Shown here in pieces: positions 53,106 through 63,761 of a stretch of DNA of 64,000 nt (position 1 is its first letter; every line of letters starts with the position of its first letter). Below the pieces are notes generated by a model that was not told the origin of the DNA, searched no databases, and saw only the letters and a list, made by a program, of their open reading frames with translations. Location: the NCBI RefSeq assembly GCF_023824195.1, contig NZ_CP085442.1, positions 596,001 to 660,000 of the forward strand, written 5' to 3'. The stretch comes from Priestia megaterium (GTDB lineage: Bacteria > Bacillota > Bacilli > Bacillales > Bacillaceae_H). The position numbers and the translations under genes are program-made.

Positions 53106-53139
53106 GAAAAAAGCCATCAACGATGGCTTTTTTCTTATT
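53101..53139. terminator. Bidirectional terminator between yitW and fnr
   Basis: AATAAGAAAAAAGCCATC pairs with GATGGCTTTTTTCTTATT around three bases. Both stop codons lie in or next to the stem. Confidence 0.92.
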
Positions 53140-53833
53140 CAATTCTGCACAATTCTACAGGGCAGTCCTCGCAGTCTATTTCTTTCTTTAAGAAAGAGAG
53201 CTTATGAATGATAATTTTTCCATCTGCCATTGAAATTACTTCATTTTTTCGCAACTCAGCGAGCATGCGATTGACCACTTCTCGGGATGTTCCGCATAGA
53301 TTAGCGATTTCTTGATTGGTCAAAGTTACGTTTAATAAAATACCATTTGGCTTCATTACCCCAAAACTATTGGACATGCGAATAAGAGTGGAATAGAGAG
53401 CTCCTTTTTTTCCATTTAGAATCAAGTCTCTAAATTTTGTCTGCATTCGCTTAATTTGTAGTCCCATCCACTTCATGTACTCCATAGAAAGAGCAGGGTA
53501 TTGTGCTAGTTCGTTTTCTAACACCCGTTTTTGAATACTGATTGCCGTACAAGGTTCAATAGCTTTTGCTTGAAGCATATGGGGAGTAGATCCGCAAAAC
53601 AGCATGACTTCCCCGACTAAGTCTCCTGAACTCGCCAGCTGAAGCGTCAGCTCGCGTCCTTCCGGCGTCACTTTACCTACTTGCACGGCCCCTGACGTAA
53701 TAAAAAATAAATGAGTTGAAGTCGAACCTTCTTGAAAGAGAAAGTCACCTTTTTTAAACGAAATTTTATGATCAAAGTTCATAAAAAATTGCTGCAGCTC
53801 ATTTGAAAAAGAATCCGTTGTGATGTTCATCAT
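53135..53833 (-). CDS. fnr: Anaerobic regulator Fnr (Crp/Fnr family, C-terminal Fe-S type)
   Basis: DNA-binding regulator of 232 aa. A cyclic-nucleotide-like sensor domain covers about 15-130 and the Crp helix-turn-helix is TNQEIANLCGTSREVVNRML (172-191). The C terminus has Cys221, Cys224 and Cys229 with spacing C-x2-C-x4-C, the same as the cluster cysteines of B. subtilis Fnr, and Asp136 sits where the fourth ligand Asp141 is expected. It should bind [4Fe-4S] and sense oxygen. AAAGGTGATAAC precedes the ATG. No narK neighbour is present, unlike B. subtilis. Confidence 0.85.
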   Translation of the reverse strand: MMNITTDSFSNELQQFFMNFDHKISFKKGDFLFQEGSTSTHLFFITSGAVQVGKVTPEGRELTLQLASSGDLVGEVMLFCGSTPHMLQAKAIEPCTAISIQKRVLENELAQYPALSMEYMKWMGLQIKRMQTKFRDLILNGKKGALYSTLIRMSNSFGVMKPNGILLNVTLTNQEIANLCGTSREVVNRMLAELRKNEVISMADGKIIIHKLSFLKKEIDCEDCPVELCRIE

Positions 53834-53839
53834 GTTATC

Positions 53840-54110
53840 ACCTTTTAATTAAAATTTTTGCGACTGTTACTTATTAATCTATTAAGTTAGAACAGTCTGT
53901 ATATGCTGTACGTCCACTAGCCGTATGAAAAAAATCATACGGATGATTTTTATCGATATTCTCATTATACACAAAAACAACCAGTGTTTTCCAAAACTAT
54001 CTGTGAACAATTTCTAAACAAAAATAGAAAGGTAGTTATAAAAATAAAAACTTATGAATAAATAAAAATGTTTAAAAATATAGAATAAAGTGTTGGATTT
54101 TTTAAATATT
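53840..54110. other. A/T-rich gap between fnr and argC
   Basis: No gene seen. It holds a hairpin CCGTATGA/TCATACGG (53921-53942) without a good U tail and an ATGAATAAA half site of the ARG-box type at 54054-54062. Confidence 0.4.
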
Positions 54111-54113
54111 CAT

Positions 54114-54142
54114 TTGATTTTATTTTTATACGGTATTATAAT
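54114..54142 (+). promoter_or_regulatory. Sigma-A promoter of the arginine operon
   Basis: TTGATT (54114-54119) and TATAAT (54137-54142) are 17 bases apart, 41 bases before the argC ATG. Confidence 0.72.
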
Positions 54143-54157
54143 GATAAATAATTCAAT
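54142..54157 (+). promoter_or_regulatory. Candidate ArgR/AhrC box at argC
   Basis: TGATAAATAATTCAAT fits the ARG box TNAATWWWWATTCANW with two mismatches and overlaps the end of the -10 and the start of transcription. A further half site AATATTCATTTG lies on the -35 (54105-54116). Repression by the arginine repressor is expected from the operon. Confidence 0.5.
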
Positions 54158-54182
54158 AGATACGTGGAAAAGGAGTTTTAAA

Positions 54183-55226
54183 ATGAAAGAATATAAGGTA
54201 GGAATTGTTGGAGCAACAGGGTATGGAGGAGTAGAACTGATTCGTTTGTTAGCGAATCACCCACATTTTCATGTTTATGCAGTTTATTCATCCTCCCAGG
54301 ATGGGATGGAACTAGCAGAAGTTTATCCTCACCTTTCTAATACTGTATATACACTGCAAGATATAAACCCTAAGAACATGGCTGAAGAATTAGATTTAGT
54401 GTTTACAGCAACTCCGTCCGGTGTTTCTAGCAAACTTGTACCTCAATTAATAGAAGAAGGAATAAAAGTGGTAGATCTATCTGGAGATTTTAGATTAAAA
54501 ACAGAAACGCTTTATGAAAAATGGTACAAAAAGCCTGCTGCAGCCGAAGCGTTTTTACAACAGTCTGTGTATGGATTATCAGAATGGTTTGCAGACGAAG
54601 TCGAAAGCAGTACGTTCGTTGCGAACCCGGGTTGTTATCCAACAGCTACACTGCTTGGGCTAGCTCCCCTTGTTAGTAAACAAATGGTGAAATCAAACTC
54701 TATTATCATTGATGCAAAGTCCGGAATTTCAGGAGCAGGACGCGGTCTTTCGCAAATGGCTCATTACGCTGAAATCAATGAAAATATGAAAATATACAAA
54801 GTTAATCAACATCAGCATATCCCAGAAATCGAATCTATTTTAGAAAAGTGGGATGAGGAAATTGGCTATGTTACGTTCAGTACGCACTTAGTTCCAATGA
54901 CGCGGGGGATTATGAGTACGATATACGCTGAACTTTCTGAAGAGAGCTCAGTACAAGAGCTTCATCAGCTATATGTAGGTACATATCAAAACTCCCCGTT
55001 CGTTCGCGTTCGAAAAGCTGGTGAATTTCCGTCTACTAAAGAAGTAAGTGCATCAAATTATTGCGATATTGGTATTGCATTTGACGAACGAACAAAGCGT
55101 GTCACGATTGTTTCTGTCATTGATAACTTAGTTAAAGGGGCAGCCGGTCAGGCCATTCAAAATGCCAATATCATGATGGGATTTGAACAGCAAACGGGTA
55201 TTGGACTACTGCCTGTCTTCCCATAA
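54183..55226 (+). CDS. argC: N-acetyl-gamma-glutamyl-phosphate reductase
   Basis: Third step of arginine synthesis: NADPH-dependent reduction of N-acetylglutamyl phosphate. Length is 347 aa. The cofactor motif is GATGYGGVELIRLL at 10-23, and the catalytic Cys lies in VANPGCYPTATLL. The ATG at 54183 follows AAGGAG; the frame is open upstream but unrelated to the family. First gene of argCJBD-carAB-argF. Confidence 0.96.
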   Translation: MKEYKVGIVGATGYGGVELIRLLANHPHFHVYAVYSSSQDGMELAEVYPHLSNTVYTLQDINPKNMAEELDLVFTATPSGVSSKLVPQLIEEGIKVVDLSGDFRLKTETLYEKWYKKPAAAEAFLQQSVYGLSEWFADEVESSTFVANPGCYPTATLLGLAPLVSKQMVKSNSIIIDAKSGISGAGRGLSQMAHYAEINENMKIYKVNQHQHIPEIESILEKWDEEIGYVTFSTHLVPMTRGIMSTIYAELSEESSVQELHQLYVGTYQNSPFVRVRKAGEFPSTKEVSASNYCDIGIAFDERTKRVTIVSVIDNLVKGAAGQAIQNANIMMGFEQQTGIGLLPVFP

Positions 55227-55271
55227 AAACACAGCATCACTAATCACGATAAAAGCAGGAGGGAACGTATA

Positions 55272-56507
55272 GTGATTACGGTTAAACAAACGAAAGAAAA
55301 GATAAAGAAAATAGAGAACGGTACGATTGTAACGCCGCTAGGTTTTTCAGCAGATGGCGTTCACGCTGGTTTACGTTATGCTAAAAAAGATTTAGGAGTT
55401 ATTGTAAGCGATGTGCCAGCTAATTGCGCAGCTGTTTACACGCTTAATGCCTTTCAAGCAGCGCCTTTAGCTGTTACAAAAGAAAGTGTAGCGGTGGAGC
55501 AGAAGCTGCAAGCGATCGTTGTGAACAGCGCATGTGCAAATGCATGTACTGGAGAACAAGGATTAAAAGATGCATACCAAATGCGAAATACATGTGCAGA
55601 AAAGCTTAATATCCTACCTCATCATGTAGCGGTAGCTTCTACAGGTGTAATTGGAGAGCTTCTAGATATGGAAAAAATCGTGAAAGGCATTGGGTTATTA
55701 AGTCCTTCGTCGAACAAAGAAAAAGCAGAAGAATTTCAAACGGCTATTTTAACAACAGATACAGTGATGAAGTCAGCTTGCTATGAAACAAAAATTGACG
55801 GCAAAACGGTTACAATTGGCGGCACAGCGAAAGGATCAGGCATGATTCACCCAAATATGGCTACGATGCTTAGCTTTATAACAACGGATGCTAAAGTTGA
55901 AGCTTCAGTGCTACAAGATGCGCTGGGTTCTATTACAAATAAAAGCTTTAATCAAATTACAGTGGATGGTGATACGTCAACCAACGATATGGTCGTTGTT
56001 TTAGCAAATGGCAAAGCTGATCACAAATCGCTTACACCAGTTCATCCTGAATGGAATTCGTTTTATGAAGCACTGCGCTTGACGTGTGAAGATTTAGCCA
56101 AACAAATTGCACGCGACGGTGAAGGAGCAACAAAACTAATTGAAGTAAACGTATCTGGTGCTCATACAAACGAAGAAGCAAATGTGATTGCTAAACAAAT
56201 TGTGGGCTCGAACCTAGTGAAAACGGCAATGTATGGAGCCGATGCTAATTGGGGACGAATTATTTGTTCAGTTGGGTACAGCGGAGTAGCGCTTAATCCA
56301 GAAACAGTGAATGTTTCGTTAGGCAATATCCAGATGTTAGAAAACAGTCAGCCTGTTTCATTTAGTGAAGAAGAAGCAAAGGCTTATTTAGAAAATGATA
56401 CGGTCGAAGTCTATGTTGACTTGCAGCAGGGAAGTGGAATTGGCAAGGCGTGGGGCTGCGATTTGACTTACGATTATGTCAAAATCAACGCCAGTTATCG
56501 AACGTAA
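55272..56507 (+). CDS. argJ: Bifunctional glutamate N-acetyltransferase / amino-acid acetyltransferase
   Basis: Makes N-acetylglutamate and recycles the acetyl group from N-acetylornithine. Length is 411 aa. The self-cleavage site is in KGSGMIHPNMATML, where the chain breaks before the Thr that becomes the N-terminal nucleophile of the beta subunit. GTG start with CAGGAGGGA eight bases upstream. Confidence 0.96.
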   Translation: MITVKQTKEKIKKIENGTIVTPLGFSADGVHAGLRYAKKDLGVIVSDVPANCAAVYTLNAFQAAPLAVTKESVAVEQKLQAIVVNSACANACTGEQGLKDAYQMRNTCAEKLNILPHHVAVASTGVIGELLDMEKIVKGIGLLSPSSNKEKAEEFQTAILTTDTVMKSACYETKIDGKTVTIGGTAKGSGMIHPNMATMLSFITTDAKVEASVLQDALGSITNKSFNQITVDGDTSTNDMVVVLANGKADHKSLTPVHPEWNSFYEALRLTCEDLAKQIARDGEGATKLIEVNVSGAHTNEEANVIAKQIVGSNLVKTAMYGADANWGRIICSVGYSGVALNPETVNVSLGNIQMLENSQPVSFSEEEAKAYLENDTVEVYVDLQQGSGIGKAWGCDLTYDYVKINASYRT

Positions 56508-56519
56508 GGAGAGAGTGAA

Positions 56520-57344
56520 ATGAGCAATGAAAAAATCGTCGTTGTAAAATGCGGAGGCAGCATTGTCAATCAGTTAAAAAGCGCTTTTTTTGAAAGTATT
56601 CAGCAGTTAAAAGCGAGTGGATATCAGATCATTGTTGTGCACGGAGGCGGGCCTGATATTCAAGATACGCTTACCAAACTTCACATTGAAACGGAATTTG
56701 TAGATGGGCTTCGAAAAACGTCCAAAGAAGCATTAGAAGTTGTGACTATGGTATTAGCAGGCAAGGTTAATAAGCAGCTTGTAAAAGATCTACAAAAAGC
56801 GAATTTAAAAGCGGTAGGACTATCAGGAATTGATGGATTATTGCTTAAAGCAGAGGCTATTGATGTGGAACGTCTAGGTTACGTTGGAGAAGTAAAAGGC
56901 GTAAACGATACATTATTAAAACAACTAACTGACAGTCAGTATATTCCAGTTATTTCTTCCATTGGAGCAGATGAAGAAGGTAATAGCTATAATATTAACG
57001 CTGACGTGGCAGCCGGAGCCGTTGCACAAGCAGTAAATGCTGAAAAGCTGATGTTTGTAACGGATGTAAAAGGAGTGCTAAAGGATGGAACATTGCTTCC
57101 TGAACTTACAAAGTCAGAGATTGATGGACTTATTGAAAAAAAAGTAATTTACGGCGGAATGATTCCGAAAGTGACATCAGCGGTAAATGCGTTATCTCCT
57201 TTACTTGAAGAAGTTCATATTATTAGCGGAATTGACGGATTTTTAGACAAGGAAGGAAAGATGATTGGTACAGCAATTAAATATAGTGGAAAAGGTGGAG
57301 AAGGTAGCGATGAGTGCATTGTTTCCAACATATCAACGGTTTGA
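56520..57344 (+). CDS. argB: Acetylglutamate kinase
   Basis: Phosphorylates N-acetylglutamate. Length is 274 aa. KCGGS at 10-14 and VHGGGPDI around 40-47 bind the phosphates and substrate; [12 protein letters not shown] and GGMIPKV are conserved. It lacks the N-terminal helix of arginine-sensitive kinases. The C terminus runs about 15 residues past the usual end (after MIGTAIKYS) and overlaps argD by 35 bases. Confidence 0.95.
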   Translation: MSNEKIVVVKCGGSIVNQLKSAFFESIQQLKASGYQIIVVHGGGPDIQDTLTKLHIETEFVDGLRKTSKEALEVVTMVLAGKVNKQLVKDLQKANLKAVGLSGIDGLLLKAEAIDVERLGYVGEVKGVNDTLLKQLTDSQYIPVISSIGADEEGNSYNINADVAAGAVAQAVNAEKLMFVTDVKGVLKDGTLLPELTKSEIDGLIEKKVIYGGMIPKVTSAVNALSPLLEEVHIISGIDGFLDKEGKMIGTAIKYSGKGGEGSDECIVSNISTV

Positions 57345-58464
57345 TATTCATGTGGAAGAGGCGCAAGGAACAAAATTAATAGATAACAAAGGAAATGAGT
57401 ATTTAGATTTTATTTCAGGTATCGCTGTTTGTAACGTAGGTCATCGTCATCCTGATGTTCAAAAAGCGGTCGAAGAGCAGTTAAATAAAGTATGGCACGT
57501 GTCAAATTTATTTCATCAATCGATTCAAGAAGACGTAGCAGGTAAGCTTGTGGAACATTCAAATGGTGATGCAGTATTTTTTTGTAACAGCGGTGCAGAA
57601 GCCAACGAAGCGGCGATTAAATTAGCGCGCAAGTACACGCAAAAACATAAAATCATTACGTTTACAAAATCATTTCATGGACGTACATTTGCTACAATGA
57701 CAGCTACAGGGCAGGCAAAAATTCATGATGGCTTCGGTCCTCTTGTTAATGAGTTTGTTTATGTGCCATACAATGATGAAGAAGCATTAAAACAGGAAAT
57801 GGATGACAGCGTAGCAGCAATTATGGTTGAAGTCATTCAAGGAGAAGGCGGAGTGGTTCCAGGAACCGAAGCATTTTTATTAACCATTCAAGAGCTGTGT
57901 AAAAAGCACGAAGCACTGTTTATAGTCGATGAAGTGCAAACTGGAATCGGCAGAACAGGAAAACCGTTCGCTTATCAGCATTTTAACCTGTCACCAGATA
58001 TTATTACAGCAGCCAAAGGGTTAGGAAGCGGAATGCCGGTTGGTGCGATGATTGGAAAAGGCTATCTCAAAGAAGCGTTTGGACCTGGTACTCACGGAAC
58101 AACCTTTGGAGGAAACCCAATTGCATTAGCTTCAGCCAAAGCAACCTTAAACATTATTTTTAATGAAGCATTTTTGGCAGAGGTTACAGAAAAAAGCCTT
58201 TATTTTACCAATGCTTTGAAAAATAGCGTAGCAGATTATTCATTTGTAACGGATGTTCGCGGAAAAGGTTTTATGATTGGAATTGAATGCGGAGAACATC
58301 AGTCGGCATTGCTTGCAGCTATGCGTGAAAAAGGGTTGCTAGCACTGGGAGCAGGACCGCATGTAGTACGATTGCTGCCGCCTTTAACTGTAACCAGAGA
58401 AGAGTTGGACCAAGCGATTCATATCATTGAAGAAGCGTTTAGCCAAACAAAAATTACTTCATAA
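57310..58464 (+). CDS. argD: Acetylornithine aminotransferase
   Basis: PLP enzyme of 384 aa forming N-acetylornithine. It starts [20 protein letters not shown]. The PLP lysine is in [13 protein letters not shown], with [12 protein letters not shown] and [17 protein letters not shown] before it. The ATG at 57310 lies inside the end of argB behind GGAGAAGG; the frame is open 15 codons further upstream without family similarity. It is a paralogue of rocD in this window. Confidence 0.95.
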   Translation: MSALFPTYQRFDIHVEEAQGTKLIDNKGNEYLDFISGIAVCNVGHRHPDVQKAVEEQLNKVWHVSNLFHQSIQEDVAGKLVEHSNGDAVFFCNSGAEANEAAIKLARKYTQKHKIITFTKSFHGRTFATMTATGQAKIHDGFGPLVNEFVYVPYNDEEALKQEMDDSVAAIMVEVIQGEGGVVPGTEAFLLTIQELCKKHEALFIVDEVQTGIGRTGKPFAYQHFNLSPDIITAAKGLGSGMPVGAMIGKGYLKEAFGPGTHGTTFGGNPIALASAKATLNIIFNEAFLAEVTEKSLYFTNALKNSVADYSFVTDVRGKGFMIGIECGEHQSALLAAMREKGLLALGAGPHVVRLLPPLTVTREELDQAIHIIEEAFSQTKITS

Positions 58465-58504
58465 TACAAATTTTTTTGAATATGTTTGTATAAAAATTCT
58501 GTTT

Positions 58505-58522
58505 TATAAATAATTATTCGAA
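58505..58522 (+). promoter_or_regulatory. Candidate internal ARG box before carA
   Basis: TATAAATAATTATTCGAA resembles the ARG-box core TGAATAATTATTCA with two changes and lies just before the carA SD, in the only gap longer than 50 bases inside the operon. TTGTAT and TATAAA hexamers nearby are badly spaced, so an internal promoter is uncertain. Confidence 0.4.
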
Positions 58523-58534
58523 GAGGGATGCACA

Positions 58535-59608
58535 ATGAACGGATATTTACACTTAGCAAACGGCGATTCGTTTGCCGGACACATTGAACATACAGCAACG
58601 CACCAGGCAGAAGGAGAAATTGTTTTCTTTACTGGAATGACTGGTTATCAAGAAGTTGTGACTGATCCATCTTACAAAGATCAAATTATCGTCTTTACGT
58701 ACCCTTTGATTGGGAACTATGGTATCAATGAAAAAGATTATGAGAGCAAAAAGCCTCACGTAGCAGGCGTTGTCGTATACGAATGTTCAGATGAAGGGTT
58801 CCATTACGAAGCGATGTACAGCTTTAAACAATATTTAAAGAAATGGAACATTCCGCTTATTACACATGTGGATACGAGAGCGGTCGTAAAACGAATTCGA
58901 AAAGAAGGTACGATGCAATCTGCCTTTTCGGCATCTGCTGAGCCGCCAGCGTTTACTGCTGAATGCGATGGATATGTAGTAAAAGAAGTATCAACAAAAG
59001 AACCTGTTACTTATGGTAACGGTGAGAAACACGTTGTATTAATGGACTTTGGCTATAAAAAATCAATTTTACAAGAGCTGTTAAATCGAGAGTGCAAAGT
59101 AACGGTTGTTCCTTATTCTACAAGCCCTTCAAAAGTAAAAGAGCTGCAGCCGGATGGCATTGTCTTATCAAACGGACCTGGAGATCCAACTCAAGTGAGC
59201 AGTCAGCTGGATGAATTAAAAGAAATTATTTCAGCTTATCCAACTTTGGGAATTTGCTTTGGCCATCAGTTAATTGGGCTCGCTTTTGGAGCACAAACCA
59301 AAAAGCTGGCGTTCGGTCACCGAGGAGCTAATCAGCCTGTAATTGATTTAACGACTAACAAAGTGTGTATGACGTCTCAAAACCATAGCTATGTAGTAGA
59401 CGAACAGACGATTGCGTCTACGCCTTTAAGCGTTCGGTTTAAAAATGTGAATGACGGATCGGTTGAAGGTTTAATGCATAAAGATCTTCCTGTTATGTCG
59501 GTTCAATATCATCCAGAAGCACATCCTGGACCAAGTGACAGCACGTATATCTTTGATGAATTTATGACGAAAGTACAGCAAGTAGGGAGCGGAAAAGTAT
59601 ATGCCTAA
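58535..59608 (+). CDS. carA: Carbamoyl-phosphate synthase small subunit (arginine operon)
   Basis: Glutaminase subunit of 357 aa that feeds ammonia to CarB. The class I amidotransferase site is GICFGHQLIGLAFG with the Cys nucleophile and a HPEAHPG triad region near the C terminus; NGPGDP is present. Its position in the arg operon identifies it as the arginine-controlled enzyme rather than the pyrimidine copy. GAAGAGGGATG precedes the ATG; it overlaps carB by eight bases. Confidence 0.95.
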   Translation: MNGYLHLANGDSFAGHIEHTATHQAEGEIVFFTGMTGYQEVVTDPSYKDQIIVFTYPLIGNYGINEKDYESKKPHVAGVVVYECSDEGFHYEAMYSFKQYLKKWNIPLITHVDTRAVVKRIRKEGTMQSAFSASAEPPAFTAECDGYVVKEVSTKEPVTYGNGEKHVVLMDFGYKKSILQELLNRECKVTVVPYSTSPSKVKELQPDGIVLSNGPGDPTQVSSQLDELKEIISAYPTLGICFGHQLIGLAFGAQTKKLAFGHRGANQPVIDLTTNKVCMTSQNHSYVVDEQTIASTPLSVRFKNVNDGSVEGLMHKDLPVMSVQYHPEAHPGPSDSTYIFDEFMTKVQQVGSGKVYA

Positions 59609-62600
59609 AGACCAAACGTTAAAAAAGATTTTAGTAATCGGATCAGGACCAATCGTAATTGGGCAAGCAGCAGAATTTGATTATTCAGGAACTCAGGCAT
59701 GCTTGTCATTAAAAGAAGAAGGTTATGAAGTTATCTTAATCAATAATAATCCAGCTACGATTATGACAGACACTCACGTAGCAGATCGAATCTATTTTGA
59801 ACCATTAACAGTAGACTGCGTAGAGAAAATTATTGCAAAAGAAAAGCCGGATGGTTTGTTAGCCACATTAGGCGGACAGACGGGTTTAAACTTAGCTCTT
59901 GAGCTTCACGAACAGAACATTTTACCAAAATACGATGTGAAACTTTTAGGAACACCGATTGAATCAATCAAAAAAGGTGAAAGCCGTGAAGAGTTCCGCG
60001 CATTGATGAATGAACTGAATGAACCGGTGCCGGAAAGTGAAGTTGTCACAAAAGTAGAAGAAGCGTTAGCTTTTGCCAAGAAAATTGGTTTTCCTGTTAT
60101 TGTACGTCCGGCTTATACGTTAGGCGGAACGGGCGGAGGAATTGCTCATTCTATGGAAGAGCTTGAAAAACTTTCGGCGTCAGGTTTGCGTGAAAGTGCT
60201 ATTACTCAATGCTTAATTGAAAAAAGTATCGCCGGATTTAAAGAAGTTGAGTACGAGGTTATGCGTGACGTAAACAATACGTGCATTACCATTTGTAATA
60301 TGGAAAACATTGATCCGGTAGGTGTTCATACTGGAGATTCGGTAGTTGTTGCGCCTTCTCAAACGTTAACAGACGTGGAATATCAAATGCTTCGTTCTGC
60401 TTCAGTTAAAATTATTTCATCGCTTGGCATTATTGGGGGTTGCAACATTCAGTTTGCGCTTGATCCAAAAAGCAAGCAATACTATTTAATTGAAGTAAAT
60501 CCACGTGTGAGCCGTTCGTCTGCTCTTGCATCAAAAGCAACTGGCTATCCGATTGCTAAAATTGCTGCAAAGCTATCGGTAGGCTACACGCTTCATGAGT
60601 TATTAAATCCTGTGACAGGAGACACATATGCAAGCTTTGAACCAGCTCTTGACTATGTAGTAGTGAAATTTCCAAGATGGCCGTTTGACAAGTTTTTCTA
60701 CGCTGAGAGAACGCTTGGTACACAAATGAAAGCAACTGGAGAAGTAATGGCTATTGACCGTAACTTTACACGTAGCTTCCAAAAAGCATTGTCTTCTTTA
60801 GAAATTGACTTACAGGGATTAGAAGTAGAAGAGCTGCAAGAACTTTCAACGGATGAATTAAAAAGCAAGCTTGGCGAACAGAGCGATGAGCGTATTTTTG
60901 TTATCTTTGAGCTTTTACGCCGCGGCACAACACCTGAGTATATTCATGAAGTAACGCAAATTGATTATTTCTATTTAACACACTTTACACAGTTGATTAA
61001 AATGGAAGCCTCTTTGAAGGAAGTACGTTTTGATTCCATTACAGCTGAACAATTCAAGCAAGTGAAGGAGCATGGGTTTACAGATGCTTATCTAGCACAC
61101 GTATGGCATGTGCCGGAGCTTGACGTAAGAGCGAAACGTAAAGCACTACATATTACGCCGAGTTATAAAATGGTGGATACATGTGCAGCGGAGTTTGAAT
61201 CTTCTACGGCTTATTTCTATTCCAGTTATTACGGGGAGAGCGAAATTGAACCATCAACAAATAAAAAAGTTGCTATTATCGGTTCCGGACCAATTCGTAT
61301 CGGGCAAGGAGTAGAATTTGACTACAGCTCTGTACACGGTGTGCTTGCTCTTGAAAAAGAAGGGTACGAAACGATTTTAATTAACAACAATCCAGAAACG
61401 GTAAGTACGGACTTTGAAGTAGCAGACCGCTTATATTTTGAACCTGTAACAGTAGAAGATGTATTAAATGTTCTTGATGCTGAAAATGTGACGGATGTAA
61501 TTGTTCAATACGGAGGTCAAACGGCTATTTCGCTTGTTAAAGGTCTAGAAGAAGCTGGCGTTAATTTATTAGGTATTACAAATGATGTCATTGATGCACT
61601 TGAAGATCGTGACCTGTTTTATAAGCTCTTAGATGACTGTGATATTCCGCATATCCCAGGTGAAATGGCAAAAGATGAGCAAGAACTTGTACAAAAAGCA
61701 AAAGATATGGGCTTCCCATTACTTATTCGTCCTTCTTACGTGATTGGCGGAAAAGGAATGCTGACAATTCAAAACGAAACGGAGCTGCAGGCTTGTTTAC
61801 CGGCTATTAAAGCCTCCCATTTTCCAATGCTTATTGATGCTTACTTACCTGGAAAAGAAGCAGAAATTGATGTTGTAGCAGATGGAAAAGATGTGTTGAT
61901 TCCGACAATCGTTGAACATATTGAAAAAGCCGGCGTTCATTCAGGAGACAGCTATGCGCTTTTACCAGCAAAAACAGTAGAAAAAGCACATAAAGAAAAA
62001 ATGGTGAGCTACGCTCAAAAAATTGTAAACAAACTTCAATATAAAGGGATTATGAATATCCAATATGTTATTTATAACGATGAAGTCTACATGCTGGAAG
62101 TTAATCCGCGTGCCAGCCGTACAGTGCCTGTAGTAAGCAAAGTGTGCAACACACCGCTTGTTTCGATATCAACTCAAATATTGCTTGGGAAATCATTGTC
62201 GGAAATTAGTGAAAAGCTAGGTTTATTGCCAGATCCAGCTTACACAACCATTAAGTTTCCAGTATTTTCGACAAGTAAATTATCAGGAGTCGATCCTCTT
62301 GTTGGACCAGAAATGAAGTCAACTGGTGAAGGAATTGCGATTTCTTCAACGATTGAAGAAGCAGCAAAAAAAGTATTCCATCAGTATGTGTTAAGTAAAA
62401 AAGGTGCCGCGGAAGTGTATATCAACGGAGAAGCGCAAGGTCTTGAAGCACTTGTGCAAAGCGCGGGCTTAACTCTTGTTAAAGGTAAAGAAGTTAGTGA
62501 ATGGGTGAAAACGAAAGAAGCTTTATTATACGTAAGCTTACAGCCTGAAGATAAAGAAAGCCGTATGTCAGCATTAAAACACGGTTTGATGGTCATGACG

Positions 62601-62711
62601 GAGGCAGAAACGGCTTCGCTATTTTTCCAATCGTTCCAAGTCGATGAATATCAGGTTTCATCACTACAAGAATGGTTTCAAAAAACTAAAAAGGAAGTGA
62701 CAGTATCATGA
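59601..62711 (+). CDS. carB: Carbamoyl-phosphate synthase large subunit (arginine operon)
   Basis: Protein of 1036 aa with two homologous ATP-grasp halves. Each begins with the same signature ([21 protein letters not shown] near residue 13 and [21 protein letters not shown] near 557), and each has the EVNPR catalytic motif. The C-terminal allosteric part is shorter than in the roughly 1070-aa pyrimidine-linked enzymes, as in the B. subtilis arginine-specific CarB. Starts in the end of carA and overlaps argF by four bases. Confidence 0.95.
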   Translation: MPKDQTLKKILVIGSGPIVIGQAAEFDYSGTQACLSLKEEGYEVILINNNPATIMTDTHVADRIYFEPLTVDCVEKIIAKEKPDGLLATLGGQTGLNLALELHEQNILPKYDVKLLGTPIESIKKGESREEFRALMNELNEPVPESEVVTKVEEALAFAKKIGFPVIVRPAYTLGGTGGGIAHSMEELEKLSASGLRESAITQCLIEKSIAGFKEVEYEVMRDVNNTCITICNMENIDPVGVHTGDSVVVAPSQTLTDVEYQMLRSASVKIISSLGIIGGCNIQFALDPKSKQYYLIEVNPRVSRSSALASKATGYPIAKIAAKLSVGYTLHELLNPVTGDTYASFEPALDYVVVKFPRWPFDKFFYAERTLGTQMKATGEVMAIDRNFTRSFQKALSSLEIDLQGLEVEELQELSTDELKSKLGEQSDERIFVIFELLRRGTTPEYIHEVTQIDYFYLTHFTQLIKMEASLKEVRFDSITAEQFKQVKEHGFTDAYLAHVWHVPELDVRAKRKALHITPSYKMVDTCAAEFESSTAYFYSSYYGESEIEPSTNKKVAIIGSGPIRIGQGVEFDYSSVHGVLALEKEGYETILINNNPETVSTDFEVADRLYFEPVTVEDVLNVLDAENVTDVIVQYGGQTAISLVKGLEEAGVNLLGITNDVIDALEDRDLFYKLLDDCDIPHIPGEMAKDEQELVQKAKDMGFPLLIRPSYVIGGKGMLTIQNETELQACLPAIKASHFPMLIDAYLPGKEAEIDVVADGKDVLIPTIVEHIEKAGVHSGDSYALLPAKTVEKAHKEKMVSYAQKIVNKLQYKGIMNIQYVIYNDEVYMLEVNPRASRTVPVVSKVCNTPLVSISTQILLGKSLSEISEKLGLLPDPAYTTIKFPVFSTSKLSGVDPLVGPEMKSTGEGIAISSTIEEAAKKVFHQYVLSKKGAAEVYINGEAQGLEALVQSAGLTLVKGKEVSEWVKTKEALLYVSLQPEDKESRMSALKHGLMVMTEAETASLFFQSFQVDEYQVSSLQEWFQKTKKEVTVS

Positions 62712-63658
62712 GTACGGTATCGGTAAATACCAATTTAAAAGGAAAAGATTTGCTTACGCTTAAAGATTTATCATCAGACGATATTATGTCACTTTTGGAG
62801 AGCGCCATCGAGCTGAAAGAAAAGCATAAAAATGGTGAAATCGTAACATCGTTAAAAGGAAAAACGCTGGGGCTCATTTTTGAAAAATCTTCAACAAGAA
62901 CAAGAGTCTCATTTGAAGCAGGAATGATGCAGCTTGGAGGAAACGCCCTCTTTTTAAGCAGCCAAGATTTACAGATTGGACGCGGAGAAACGATTGCTGA
63001 TACAGCACGCGTACTATCTGAATTCATCGATGCTATAATGATTCGTACGTTTGAACATAGCAAGATCGAAGAGCTTGCAGATTACGCATCCATTCCCGTT
63101 ATTAATGGTTTGACAGATGATTATCATCCTTGTCAGGCTCTAGCTGATTTATTAACGATTTACGAGCACAAGAAATCATTTGAAGGGCTAAAAGTAGCTT
63201 ATGTTGGAGACGGAAATAATGTAGCGCATTCGTTAATGATTGCATGTGCAAAAATGGGGATAGATATTTCAATTGGATGCCCTGATGGTTATGAGCCAAA
63301 AGACTTTGTAACAGCTTATGTTAATGAAATAGCTGCTACAACAGGTGCGAAGATTACGATTACAAAAGATCCTGTAGAGGCTGTAAAAAATGCTGATGCT
63401 ATTTATGCAGACGTATGGACAAGTATGGGACAGGAAGAAGAAGCACAGCAGCGCTTGAAAATATTTGCTCCTTATCAAGTAAATGAAGAACTAGTTGCTT
63501 ATGCTAAGTCAGACTATTTATTTCTGCACTGTTTGCCTGCGCATCGTGAAGAAGAAGTAACAGCAAGCATTATTGACGGACCAAATTCTGTTGTCTTTCA
63601 GCAGGCTGGAAATCGTATGCATGTACAAAAAGCTTTGCTGCAAGCCATTTTAGCTTAA
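62708..63658 (+). CDS. argF: Ornithine carbamoyltransferase
   Basis: Joins carbamoyl phosphate and ornithine to citrulline. Length is 316 aa. [17 protein letters not shown] (about 57-73) binds carbamoyl phosphate, and HPCQALADL and [11 protein letters not shown] bind ornithine; the Cys of the last motif is present. It is the biosynthetic enzyme by its place as last gene of argCJBD-carAB-argF. ATGA overlap with carB. Confidence 0.96.
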   Translation: MSTVSVNTNLKGKDLLTLKDLSSDDIMSLLESAIELKEKHKNGEIVTSLKGKTLGLIFEKSSTRTRVSFEAGMMQLGGNALFLSSQDLQIGRGETIADTARVLSEFIDAIMIRTFEHSKIEELADYASIPVINGLTDDYHPCQALADLLTIYEHKKSFEGLKVAYVGDGNNVAHSLMIACAKMGIDISIGCPDGYEPKDFVTAYVNEIAATTGAKITITKDPVEAVKNADAIYADVWTSMGQEEEAQQRLKIFAPYQVNEELVAYAKSDYLFLHCLPAHREEEVTASIIDGPNSVVFQQAGNRMHVQKALLQAILA

Positions 63659-63661
63659 GAG

Positions 63662-63697
63662 AAAAACCCTTTCTGAGAATATCAGAAGGGGTTTTTT
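63662..63697 (+). terminator. Terminator of the arginine operon
   Basis: AACCCTTTCTGA pairs with TCAGAAGGGGTT (one G-U) around a short loop and is followed by six T. Confidence 0.9.
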
Positions 63698-63761
63698 GTT
63701 TAAAGGGAATTAATTGAGGGAACACCCATTGTATACTAAACAGAACGAAAGGTGATTTATG

